Part shown: in pieces, positions 1 to 8,072 of the stretch
Numbering within the stretch: position 1 is the first letter of the stretch
How the letters are laid out: each line of letters opens with the position of its first letter
Origin: CAZQKL01 sp964593895 [NCBI: uncultured bacterium]
Lineage (GTDB): Bacteria > DYJV01
DNA: 27,690 nt
Direction: 5' to 3'
NCBI GenBank assembly: GCA_964593895.1
Contig: CAZQKL010000012.1
Location: 1-27,690, forward strand
Position numbers and translations under genes: made by a program
Notes under the pieces: generated by a model
What the model saw: the letters and a program-made list of their open reading frames with translations, nothing else
The model's database searches: none
Told to the model about the DNA's origin: nothing

Positions 1-1
1 A

Positions 2-211
2 ATTCTTGCAACAGCAGGGATTTTACAAGGCAAAAAAGCAACTGTATGGATTGAAGATAAGGATATTATTGAGGAAAATGATGGATACTATACTGGAGCT
101 TCCATGGAAGTTGATGGAAATATTGTAACAACAGATGGCCCACATTCTGCAAAATTATTTGCCCAAAAAATTATAGAGTTGATTAAGGAAAATGAATCTA
201 AAAAAAATTAG
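2..211 (+). CDS. DJ-1/PfpI family protein, C-terminal fragment
   Basis: Only the last 69 codons are in the window. They are open from base 2 to a TAG at 209-211. The translation contains an ILATAG segment, then GKKATVW, then a GNIVTTDGPHSAKLFAQ segment and a short lysine-rich tail. This order matches the end of the DJ-1/PfpI superfamily, where a late strand with a DGNIITA-like turn is followed by a helix that closes the fold. The nucleophile cysteine region of the family would lie upstream of the window, so activity (glyoxalase, protease or chaperone type) cannot be judged. The stop codon lies inside the start of rtcB (20-base overlap), so it is probably the preceding gene of the same operon. 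Family call is fairly firm; function is not. Confidence 0.7.
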   Translation: MLATAGILQGKKATVWIEDKDIIEENDGYYTGASMEVDGNIVTTDGPHSAKLFAQKIIELIKENESKKN

Positions 212-1577
212 CACATACATTTATGAAATTGAAAAACAGGGACGGATGCTTGTCCCTGCAAGAATTTATGCATCAAAAAAATTACTTGAAAAAGCTCAAG
301 AAGATTCAAGTCTTATTCAGCTTAAGAATGTTGCAACATTACCTGGAATTTTAAAATACTCAATAGCAATGCCTGACATACATGAAGGATACGGTTTCCC
401 TATTGGTGGTGTTGGAGCGGTTGAAACTTTAAATGGTTATATTTCTCCTGGAGGAGTTGGATATGATATAAATTGCGGGGTTAGATTACTAAAAACAGAT
501 TTAAGTTTTGATGAAGTTAAACCTAAAATAAAAGAGCTTCTTGCATTTCTTTACAGTCATATCCCTGTTGGAGTAGGTTCAAAAAACGCAATACAGAAAT
601 TATCAGAAAAGGAATTTAAAAAAGTTTTAAAAAAAGGGGCAAAATGGGCTGTTGAAAATGGATATGGAGATGAAGAGGACCTTGAATTTACTGAAGATAA
701 CGGCTACATTGAAGTTAAAGATTTTAAAGGAATTTCTGATAGAGCAATTGAAAGAGGTAGAATTCAGCTTGGAACTTTAGGTTCTGGCAATCATTTTCTT
801 GAAATTGATGTTGTGGATGAAATTTACAACTATGATTACGCAAAAGAATTTAAAATAGAAAAAGGTCAAATTGTTATACTTTTTCATACAGGGAGCAGAG
901 GTTTTGGACATCAAATTTGTGATGATTTTCTAATTTTAATGAGAGCAAATAAAAATAAATATAAATATGTTCCTCCTGATAATCAATTGATTTCAGCACC
1001 ATTTTATTCAGATGAAGGACAGAAATACTTTAATGCTATGAATTCAGCTTGCAACTTTGCCTGGGCTAATAGACAGATAATTAAAGGAATAGTTGAAGAT
1101 TGTTTGTTAAGATTTTTTAAAATTTCAAAAAAATCTCTTGGCTTAAAACAGATTTATGATATTTCTCACAATATTGCAAAAATAGAATATTATGATAACA
1201 AAGAAGTGCTTGTTCACCGTAAAGGTGCAACAAGGTCTAAAGAAGGTCAACCTGTGATAATACCAGGAGATATGGGCACAAATTCATATCTTTTAGTAGG
1301 GACGAAAAAAGCAGAAGAGGAAACATTTGCAAGCACATGTCATGGAGCTGGAAGAGTTTTAAGTAGAAAAAAAGCTTTAAAAATGTATAAAAAAGAAAAT
1401 CTATTTGAAAAATTGTCAAAACAGGGAATTTTTCTAATGGCAAAAGCAAAAAGAACTGTTGCAGAGGAAGCACCTGAAGCATACAAAGATATAGATGAGG
1501 TAATTAAAGTTGTTAGTGAAGTTGGGCTTGCCAAAAAAGTGGCAAGATTTAAACCAATTGCTGTTATGAAGGGGTAA
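192..1577 (+). CDS. rtcB: RNA-splicing ligase RtcB
   Basis: RtcB joins RNA 2',3'-cyclic-phosphate or 3'-phosphate ends to 5'-OH ends using GTP and manganese, acting in RNA repair or tRNA processing. The 461-residue length is usual. Metal and guanylylation residues are all visible: Asp92 and Cys95 in DINCGVR, His201 in GSGNHFLEI, His232 in HTGSRGFGH, His326 in YDISHN, and the guanylylated histidine, His384, in CHGAGR. The VHRKGATR loop and the early PDIHEGYGFPIGG signature are also present. ATG192 follows an AAGGA ribosome-binding sequence and lies inside the end of the preceding DJ-1 gene; the next gene starts three bases after the stop. No archease gene, the usual activator, or rtcA/rtcR is in the window. 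Family identity is certain; physiological substrate is not shown. Confidence 0.96.
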   Translation: MNLKKISTYIYEIEKQGRMLVPARIYASKKLLEKAQEDSSLIQLKNVATLPGILKYSIAMPDIHEGYGFPIGGVGAVETLNGYISPGGVGYDINCGVRLLKTDLSFDEVKPKIKELLAFLYSHIPVGVGSKNAIQKLSEKEFKKVLKKGAKWAVENGYGDEEDLEFTEDNGYIEVKDFKGISDRAIERGRIQLGTLGSGNHFLEIDVVDEIYNYDYAKEFKIEKGQIVILFHTGSRGFGHQICDDFLILMRANKNKYKYVPPDNQLISAPFYSDEGQKYFNAMNSACNFAWANRQIIKGIVEDCLLRFFKISKKSLGLKQIYDISHNIAKIEYYDNKEVLVHRKGATRSKEGQPVIIPGDMGTNSYLLVGTKKAEEETFASTCHGAGRVLSRKKALKMYKKENLFEKLSKQGIFLMAKAKRTVAEEAPEAYKDIDEVIKVVSEVGLAKKVARFKPIAVMKG

Positions 1578-1580
1578 AAA

Positions 1581-3542
1581 ATGTTTGAAATTAATGGATT
1601 ATACACAGATTTTTATGAACTTACAATGGCACAAGCTTTTTTTTATTCAGGAAAAAAGGACGATAAAGCTTGCTTTGATTATTTTGTAAGAAAAAATCCA
1701 TATAATGGTGGATACATAATTTTTGCAGGTCTTGAAACTTTCCTAAATGACCTTGAAAATTTTACATTTAAAAATGAAGATATTGAGTTTTTAAAGGAAT
1801 ACGGTTTTAAAAAAGATTTTTTAGATTATCTTAAACACTTTAAATTTAAAGGGACAATATATTCCTTTAGGGAAGGTGATGTTGTTTTTCCAAATGAACC
1901 TGTAATGAGAATTGAAGGTTCAATTATTGAATGTCAATTAGTGGAATCTTTTCTTTTAAATTACATAAATTTTCAATCTTTAATTGCAACTAAAACAAGA
2001 AGAATAGTTTATGCTGCAGAAGATAGACCTGTAATAGATTTTGGTCTAAGAAGAGCACAAGGGCTTGGAGCAATTCATGCATCAAGAGCCTCTTATATTG
2101 GAGGTGCTATTGGAACATCAAATACTCTTGCAGGAAAATTATTTGGCATACCTGTAAAAGGAACTCATGCTCATTCATGGGTTCAAAGTTTTCCAAATGA
2201 ATATGAGGCATTTAAAGCATTTGTAAAAGCATGGCCTGATAATCCAATTCTTCTCATTGATACTTATGATACTTTAAAAAGTGGTCTACCAAATGCTATA
2301 AAAGTTGCAAAAGATTTAGAAAAAGAAGGGAAAAGACTTTTTGGTATTAGACTTGATAGTGGTGATTTTGCATATCTATCAAAAAAAGCAAGAAAAATTC
2401 TTGATGAAAATGGGCTACAATATGTTAAAATTATAGTATCAAATCAGCTTGATGAATATACAATTAAAAGCTTACTTACACAAAATGCTCCAATTGATGG
2501 ATTTGGAGTTGGCACAAGACTTATAACTTCTTTTGACCAGCCAGCTCTTGATGGAGTTTATAAATTATGCAGTTTAAACAATAAACCAAAAATAAAAATT
2601 TCTGAAAATATTGAAAAAGTCAATAATCCAGGAATTAAAAAAGTGAGGAGATATTTTGATGAAAATGGTAATTTTTTAATAGATGGAATTTTACTTGAAG
2701 ATGAAAAGATAATTAAACTTGTAAAGCATCCTGTTGACCCATATAGAAAAACTGAAGTTACTGGATTAAAATATGAAGAACCTCTTGAAAAAGTTTATGA
2801 AAATGGGAAAAAGCTTATAAATTATACAATAGATGAAATTAGAGAATACTCTCTTTCAAGATTTAAAAAACTTCCTGAAGAACATAAAAGATTTATAAAT
2901 CCTCATATATATAGAGTTGGGCTAAGCAAAAAATTATGGGATTTAAGAGAAATTTTAATAAAGGAAAATAATCGCGATTACGTTTTAATTGATAAAAATC
3001 ATGATGCTCTTTTTATTGTTGATGTTCAAAATGATTTTTTACCAAATGGAGCACTTGCAGTTAAAGATGGTGATAAAATAATTCCTGTTATAAATAAATT
3101 AACAAAAAAATTTGAAAAAATATATGCTTCAAAAGATTGGCATCCTGAGGATAGTGTGCATTTTAAAAAATGGCCTGTTCATTGTGTTAAAAATACACCT
3201 GGTGCAGATTTTCCAAAAAAACTTGAAGTAAAAAAAATAAAAAAGATATTTTTAAAAGGAACTGAAAATAAAGATGATGGATACTCTGCATTTGAAGCAA
3301 CCAATGAAAATCTAAAAAAATATTTAAAAAAGGAAAATGTTAAAAGATTATTTATCTGCGGACTTGCTCTTGATTATTGTGTAAAAGCTACTGCTATAGA
3401 TTCTATTAGAAATGGTTTTGAAACTTTTATAATACTTGATGCAACAAAATCTGTTACAGAAGATAAAAATGAGATAAAAAATTTAATTGAAAATTTGAAA
3501 AAAGAGGGAATATTTTTTATAACTTCAGATAAATTAATATAA
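1581..3542 (+). CDS. Fused nicotinate phosphoribosyltransferase-nicotinamidase (PncB-PncA)
   Basis: At 653 residues this is two NAD-salvage enzymes in one chain. Residues 1 to about 465 are a nicotinate phosphoribosyltransferase: LYTDFYELTMAQ at the start, DFGLRRAQG at 153-161, GTHAHSWVQ at 194-202 with His198 as the likely phosphorylated histidine, and RLDSGDFA at 257-264. Residues about 475-653 are a nicotinamidase/isochorismatase fold: catalytic Asp481 in VDVQNDF, metal ligands Asp519, His521 and His527 in the DWHPED region, His534 in WPVHC, Lys559, and nucleophile Cys600 in LDYC. All catalytic residues are present, so the protein should convert nicotinamide to nicotinate and then to nicotinate mononucleotide. 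ATG1581 is preceded by AAGGGG. The stop overlaps the next ATG (TAATG). No frameshift lies at the junction; the linker is about ten residues. Confidence 0.93.
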   Translation: MFEINGLYTDFYELTMAQAFFYSGKKDDKACFDYFVRKNPYNGGYIIFAGLETFLNDLENFTFKNEDIEFLKEYGFKKDFLDYLKHFKFKGTIYSFREGDVVFPNEPVMRIEGSIIECQLVESFLLNYINFQSLIATKTRRIVYAAEDRPVIDFGLRRAQGLGAIHASRASYIGGAIGTSNTLAGKLFGIPVKGTHAHSWVQSFPNEYEAFKAFVKAWPDNPILLIDTYDTLKSGLPNAIKVAKDLEKEGKRLFGIRLDSGDFAYLSKKARKILDENGLQYVKIIVSNQLDEYTIKSLLTQNAPIDGFGVGTRLITSFDQPALDGVYKLCSLNNKPKIKISENIEKVNNPGIKKVRRYFDENGNFLIDGILLEDEKIIKLVKHPVDPYRKTEVTGLKYEEPLEKVYENGKKLINYTIDEIREYSLSRFKKLPEEHKRFINPHIYRVGLSKKLWDLREILIKENNRDYVLIDKNHDALFIVDVQNDFLPNGALAVKDGDKIIPVINKLTKKFEKIYASKDWHPEDSVHFKKWPVHCVKNTPGADFPKKLEVKKIKKIFLKGTENKDDGYSAFEATNENLKKYLKKENVKRLFICGLALDYCVKATAIDSIRNGFETFIILDATKSVTEDKNEIKNLIENLKKEGIFFITSDKLI

Positions 3543-4018
3543 TGAAAATAGTTCTTGTTGTTATTCAGGGAATTTTAGTTTTATTGAATTTTTTGGGAGT
3601 GCCTGGAAATCTAATCTCATTGATTTCTCCTATTCTTTTACTAATTTTGGGAAAATTAACATTGGGATACTTCCTTGTAATTCTTGGAATTATTTTTATT
3701 GGTGAAATAATAGAATTTCTATCTTCATATTTAAGTGGAAAATATTTTGGAATGAGTAAAAAAAGTATATTTTTTTCAATGATATTTGCATTAATTTTAA
3801 GTATAGGTATGGCTCCAATTTTTTTTGGACTTGGAGCAATAATTGGTGCTTTTTTAGGAGCATTTATTGGAACTTTTATTTATGAAATTTTTTCCACAAA
3901 GGATTTTTCAACTTCAATAAAGAGAAGCTTTGTTTCTTTAATTGGAAAAGTAACTGGCACATCAATTAAAATAGCTCTTGGACTTTCAGCTGTTTATATT
4001 ACTTATATTCATGGATAA
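3542..4018 (+). CDS. DUF456 family membrane protein
   Basis: A 158-residue, very hydrophobic protein with several membrane segments: roughly residues 3-20, 22-40, 41-60, 75-105 and 140-156. The pattern matches DUF456: an early VPGNLISLISP turn, a central IGEIIEFLSSYLSGKYFG motif with a charged glutamate pair, a small-residue-rich GLGAIIGAFLGAFIGTF helix pair, and a final lysine-containing helix. Function of this family is not known to me. Its ATG shares a base with the upstream stop and it lies inside the rtcB-to-hisS run, so it is co-transcribed with housekeeping genes, but that gives no specific role. Family assignment is by motif pattern from memory. Confidence 0.75.
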   Translation: MKIVLVVIQGILVLLNFLGVPGNLISLISPILLLILGKLTLGYFLVILGIIFIGEIIEFLSSYLSGKYFGMSKKSIFFSMIFALILSIGMAPIFFGLGAIIGAFLGAFIGTFIYEIFSTKDFSTSIKRSFVSLIGKVTGTSIKIALGLSAVYITYIHG

Positions 4019-4030
4019 AAAGGATAAAAG

Positions 4031-6370
4031 ATGAATCAAAACACATTAAAAAAATTAGGTTATTATGACATAATTGAAAAATTTACAAATTACCTCTATA
4101 GCGAAGAAAACAGAAAAAATATAAAAAAAATTTCTCCATTTGATTCAATTGAAAAAGCTAATAAAGAACTTGAATTAACTGAAAGGTTTTATAAAATAAT
4201 TGAAGTAGACCAATTCCCTCTTTCAAAATTTTCAGATTTAAATAAAATTTTTTCCACATTAAAAATTGAAGGCAATTTTTTACAGCCAAAAGAATTTTTA
4301 AAATTATGTGAATTCCTTGAAATTGTCAAAGAAACCAAAAAATTTATTGAACAGCTTTCTGATGAACATTATATTGTAAAATTAAAATTTTTACCTAATC
4401 TTGAAGACTTTTCATATTTAATTTTATCAATAAGAAAAACTTTTGATGAAAAAGGTGAATTTCTTGATTCTGCAAGTTTTGAGCTAAAAAGAATAAGAAA
4501 TGAAATAAAAGCTTGTAGAGAACAGATAAATGAAAAGCTTCATAATTTTTTATATTCTGGTAAATATGATAAAATTCTTCAGGATAAATTTGTTACAATA
4601 AGAAACAATAGATATGTGCTTCCATTTAAACTGAATTTTGCCCAAAAAGTTAAAGGAATTATTCAAGATTATTCGCAGACAAGAGAAACAGTCTTTGTAG
4701 AACCTGAATTTATTGTTCAGTTGAATAATAAATTAGCATATCTATATCAGGAAGAATACAATGAAAAGATAAGAATTTTACATGAATTATCTGAAATAGC
4801 AAGAAGCTCTCTTACTGAAATTGTAAATTCTTATAAAAATTTATTGAGAATTGATTTTTTAAATGCAAAAGCAAGATTTGGAAAATTTATGAATGCAAGA
4901 TGTATCTATCTAAATGAGAATGAACTTAAAATTTATTCTGCTCTAAATCCAATTTTAATTTTTACAAAAGAGAATGTTGTGCCAGTGGATATTATTTTTG
5001 AAAATAAAAAAATTTTAATGGTATCAGGAGCAAATACTGGAGGTAAAACTGTTTCATTAAAAACTTTGGGATTAATTATTGCACTTGCACAATCTGGATT
5101 TATGGTTCCAGTTAGAGAAGACAGTAAAATAAGATTTTTTAAAAAATTATTTGTTGAAATTGGAGATGAACAGAATATTTTACTTGATTTAAGCTCATTT
5201 TCTGCTCATATAGAAAATATAAAAAGCTTTATTGAGGATTGCGATGACCAAACTCTTGTATTAATTGATGAACTTGGTTCAGGCACAGACCCTCAAGATG
5301 GAGCAGCAATTGGTAGAGCAATTATTGAATATTTAATTAAAAGAAAAACCTATGCTATGATAACAACTCATATTCATGAACTTAAATATTTAAATTACAT
5401 ATATCCTGAAGTAGAAAATGTGGCTGTTGATTTTGATGAAAAATTACTTATCCCAAGATATAAATTGATTTATGGAATTGCTGGAAAAAGCTATGGAATT
5501 GATATTGCAGAGAAATTAAAATTTCCAAAAGAAATTATTGAACTTGCTAAAAAATATCGTGAAACAAAACAGGAAGAAGTTGCGAAAATCATAAAAAATA
5601 TTGAAGAATTAAAAAAACAGCTTCTTGAAAAGGAAAAAAATTATATTTTAGCAAAACAACAAGCAGAAATTGAAAAAGAAAAGTTTAAAAAATTAAGAGA
5701 AAAATTATTGAAAGAGAAAGAATCAATTAAAAAAAGCATTGAATTAAAATACAAAAAGAAAATGGAAAAATTACTTGATGAAGTTGAAAATTTGCATAAT
5801 AAAATAAAATCAATGTTATCTGCAAAGGAATTGGCTCAGCTTGCAAAGGAAAAAATAAAAATAATAGAACAGTATTCATCTGCGACAAAGGAAAAAAAGG
5901 AAACTTTAAGCCCAACATTAAAAATAGAAGATATTTTCATTGGACAAAAGGTTAAATTAAAAAGAACAAACTCAAGAGGGAAAATTTTAAATGTTAATCA
6001 GGAAAAAAATGAAGTTGAAATTTTACTTGAAAACAATTTGAAAATAACAGTTCCAATTGCTGAACTTTCACCAATGGTTGAGGAGGAAAAATCAAAAAAT
6101 ATTGTTATCAATGTTTCAAAATTAACCAATTTTAACACAATAAATCTCATTGGTAAAACTGTTGATGAAGCAATTGAAGAATTAGATAGATTTTTAGACA
6201 AAGCTATTATAAATGGAGAAGAGAAAATTGAAATAATTCATGGAATAGGTAGCGGGAAATTGAAAAAAGGGATTTGGGAATATTTAAAAGAGAAAAATTT
6301 TGTAAAAAAATTTTATTTAGCAGAAAATGAACCTGGTGGAATAGGAAAAACAATTGTGGAGTTAAAATAA
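4031..6370 (+). CDS. mutS2: MutS2 family ATPase/endonuclease
   Basis: MutS2 proteins are dimeric MutS-like ATPases that suppress recombination or split collided ribosomes, depending on species. The 779-residue chain begins without the mismatch-recognition domain of MutS1. It has a helical core, the Walker A motif GANTGGKT (333-340), Walker B with Asp413-Glu414 in LIDELGSGTDP, and TTHIHEL at 445-451. A lysine/glutamate-rich coiled coil spans about 500-620, a KOW-like beta segment about 635-680, and a C-terminal Smr domain about 700-779. The Smr HGxGxGxL motif is intact (His737 to Leu744), but the LDLR motif usual for MutS2 reads INLI at 704-707, losing the acidic and basic residues linked to nuclease activity. 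ATG4031 has AAGGA upstream. The stop overlaps hisS by one base. Confidence 0.93.
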   Translation: MNQNTLKKLGYYDIIEKFTNYLYSEENRKNIKKISPFDSIEKANKELELTERFYKIIEVDQFPLSKFSDLNKIFSTLKIEGNFLQPKEFLKLCEFLEIVKETKKFIEQLSDEHYIVKLKFLPNLEDFSYLILSIRKTFDEKGEFLDSASFELKRIRNEIKACREQINEKLHNFLYSGKYDKILQDKFVTIRNNRYVLPFKLNFAQKVKGIIQDYSQTRETVFVEPEFIVQLNNKLAYLYQEEYNEKIRILHELSEIARSSLTEIVNSYKNLLRIDFLNAKARFGKFMNARCIYLNENELKIYSALNPILIFTKENVVPVDIIFENKKILMVSGANTGGKTVSLKTLGLIIALAQSGFMVPVREDSKIRFFKKLFVEIGDEQNILLDLSSFSAHIENIKSFIEDCDDQTLVLIDELGSGTDPQDGAAIGRAIIEYLIKRKTYAMITTHIHELKYLNYIYPEVENVAVDFDEKLLIPRYKLIYGIAGKSYGIDIAEKLKFPKEIIELAKKYRETKQEEVAKIIKNIEELKKQLLEKEKNYILAKQQAEIEKEKFKKLREKLLKEKESIKKSIELKYKKKMEKLLDEVENLHNKIKSMLSAKELAQLAKEKIKIIEQYSSATKEKKETLSPTLKIEDIFIGQKVKLKRTNSRGKILNVNQEKNEVEILLENNLKITVPIAELSPMVEEEKSKNIVINVSKLTNFNTINLIGKTVDEAIEELDRFLDKAIINGEEKIEIIHGIGSGKLKKGIWEYLKEKNFVKKFYLAENEPGGIGKTIVELK

Positions 6371-7614
6371 TGATAAAAAGGGTAAAGGGCTTTAAAGATA
6401 TTTTACATTCAGAGGCAAAATTAAGAGAAAAAATAATTTTAAAAGCAATAGACCTTTTTGAAAAAAATGGTTTTAAAGAGCTTCAAACACCTATTCTTGA
6501 AAAAACAGAACTTTTTGTTAGAAGCATTGGAGATACAACTGATATTGTTCAAAAAGAGATGTTCACATTTGAAGACAAAGGTGGAGAACTTCTCACACTT
6601 AGACCTGAGGGGACTGCTGGAGTTGTAAGAGCTTTTATTGAAAATTCTCTTTTTCAAGAGGGGAAAATTCAAAAAATCTATTATTTTGGACCAATGTTTA
6701 GAAGAGAAAGACCTCAAAAGGGTAGATTAAGACAATTTAATCAGATTGGTATTGAATGTTTTGGTTCAACTTCACCTCTTACAGATGCACATATAATATT
6801 TTTGCTTTATGAATTATTAAAAAGAGTTAAAGTTAAAAATATTGAAATTCATATAAATTCAATTGGATGCAAAAATTGCAGACCAGTATATCAAAAAAAT
6901 TTAGTGGAATTTTTAAAAAAACATGAAAATAATTTATGTAAAGATTGTTCTCAGAGATTGAATAAAAACCCTTTAAGAGTGCTTGATTGTAAGAATGAAA
7001 ATTGTAAAGAAATAATTCAAAATTCTCCTAAAATAATTGACTATTTGTGCACTTCATGTAAAGAACATTTTAATATGGTGAAAAATTTTCTAAATTATTT
7101 TAAAGTTGAATTTATTGAAAATCCATTAATTGTAAGGGGACTTGACTATTATACAAAAACAGTTTTTGAAGCAATTTCCTCAGATTTAGGAGGCCAAAAT
7201 GCAGTTGGAGCTGGTGGTAGATACGATTCGCTTGTAAATGATATAGGAGGGAAAGATATTCCTGGCATAGGTTTTGCAGTAGGGGTAGAAAGAATATTAC
7301 TTTTAACTGAAGAAGAAGTTGGTGAGAGATTTCCAGATGTATTTCTTATTATGCTGGGAGAAGGTTCATATAAAAAGGGATTTGAAATTTATAATAAATT
7401 AATTGATGAGGGTTTTTATGTTGAATTTGATTATGAAATGGATAAGTTAAAAAAACAGCTAAAAAAAGCCGATAAGTTAAATGCAAAATATTCATTAATT
7501 ATTGGTGAAGATGAAGTGAAAAGAGGGATGGCAATATTAAGAAATATGGAAAATGGTTCACAAGAAAATTTAAATTTTCAAGAAATACCAAAAAAATTAA
7601 GGAGTTTATTATGA
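6370..7614 (+). CDS. hisS: Histidine-tRNA ligase
   Basis: Class II synthetase charging tRNA-His. The 414-residue length is usual. Motif 1 lies near residues 35-60, motif 2 is FRRERPQKGRLRQFNQ (110-125), and the histidine-binding HisA loop is RGLDYYTKT (256-264). TLRPEGT at 76-82 and the motif 3 region GIGFAVGVERIL near 299-310 are also clear, followed by an alpha/beta anticodon-binding domain. The insertion domain carries eight cysteines in four pairs: C167/C170, C190/C193, C207/C212 and C227/C230. These look like metal sites and resemble a HisS subtype I know from former Deltaproteobacteria. ATG6370 overlaps the mutS2 stop (TAATG), and its own TGA overlaps the next ATG, so the three genes should be translationally coupled. 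Confidence 0.97.
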   Translation: MIKRVKGFKDILHSEAKLREKIILKAIDLFEKNGFKELQTPILEKTELFVRSIGDTTDIVQKEMFTFEDKGGELLTLRPEGTAGVVRAFIENSLFQEGKIQKIYYFGPMFRRERPQKGRLRQFNQIGIECFGSTSPLTDAHIIFLLYELLKRVKVKNIEIHINSIGCKNCRPVYQKNLVEFLKKHENNLCKDCSQRLNKNPLRVLDCKNENCKEIIQNSPKIIDYLCTSCKEHFNMVKNFLNYFKVEFIENPLIVRGLDYYTKTVFEAISSDLGGQNAVGAGGRYDSLVNDIGGKDIPGIGFAVGVERILLLTEEEVGERFPDVFLIMLGEGSYKKGFEIYNKLIDEGFYVEFDYEMDKLKKQLKKADKLNAKYSLIIGEDEVKRGMAILRNMENGSQENLNFQEIPKKLRSLL

Positions 7615-8072
7615 ATCCACAAGATATATCAAAAATAGGAGAAATCACAAAACATGAAACAGAAATTAAAGTAAAAAAAGGAAAAGAAAAGATTGAAAAA
7701 GCTTTTTCTGAAATTCTTGATAGTGAAATAATTAAGAAAAAAGAAGAAGTAAAAAAGAGTTCTCCAACAATTCCTGCAAATAAACTTCTAAATATAAAAG
7801 AAACTTCATCAGAATCCCTTTTTATTTCAAAAGCTTTTAAAATTTACAGTGACCTTGTAAATTCTCTTGATAAATATAAAAATATTCTTGAAGATGAAAA
7901 TTTTACTCTTCAAAAAGCAAAGCTATCAATTAAAGATTTAAAAGAACTTGTTGACAAATTGCATCTTATTTTACCAGAAATACAAAATTCTGAAATAAGA
8001 AACGATATTGAAAAAGCAATCTTAATTGGAAATGTTGAAATTGAAAAATATCTTAAAGGAGAGTATATTTAA
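7611..8072 (+). CDS. Small hypothetical protein, charged and helical
   Basis: I do not recognise this 153-residue protein. The first 60 residues are rich in lysine and glutamate with a Ser-Pro-rich patch (KKSSPTIP) and look disordered. The second half is predicted helical, with regularly spaced leucines and isoleucines (about 70-145), ending in VEIEKYLKGEYI. There is no signal peptide, membrane segment, cysteine or recognisable catalytic motif. The start is well supported: ATGA overlap with the hisS stop, AAGGAG ribosome-binding site nine bases upstream, and codon use like its neighbours. It is the last gene of the plus-strand run, and its stop codon overlaps the stop of the opposing kinase gene in a shared TTAA (8069-8072). 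Confidence 0.7.
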   Translation: MNPQDISKIGEITKHETEIKVKKGKEKIEKAFSEILDSEIIKKKEEVKKSSPTIPANKLLNIKETSSESLFISKAFKIYSDLVNSLDKYKNILEDENFTLQKAKLSIKDLKELVDKLHLILPEIQNSEIRNDIEKAILIGNVEIEKYLKGEYI

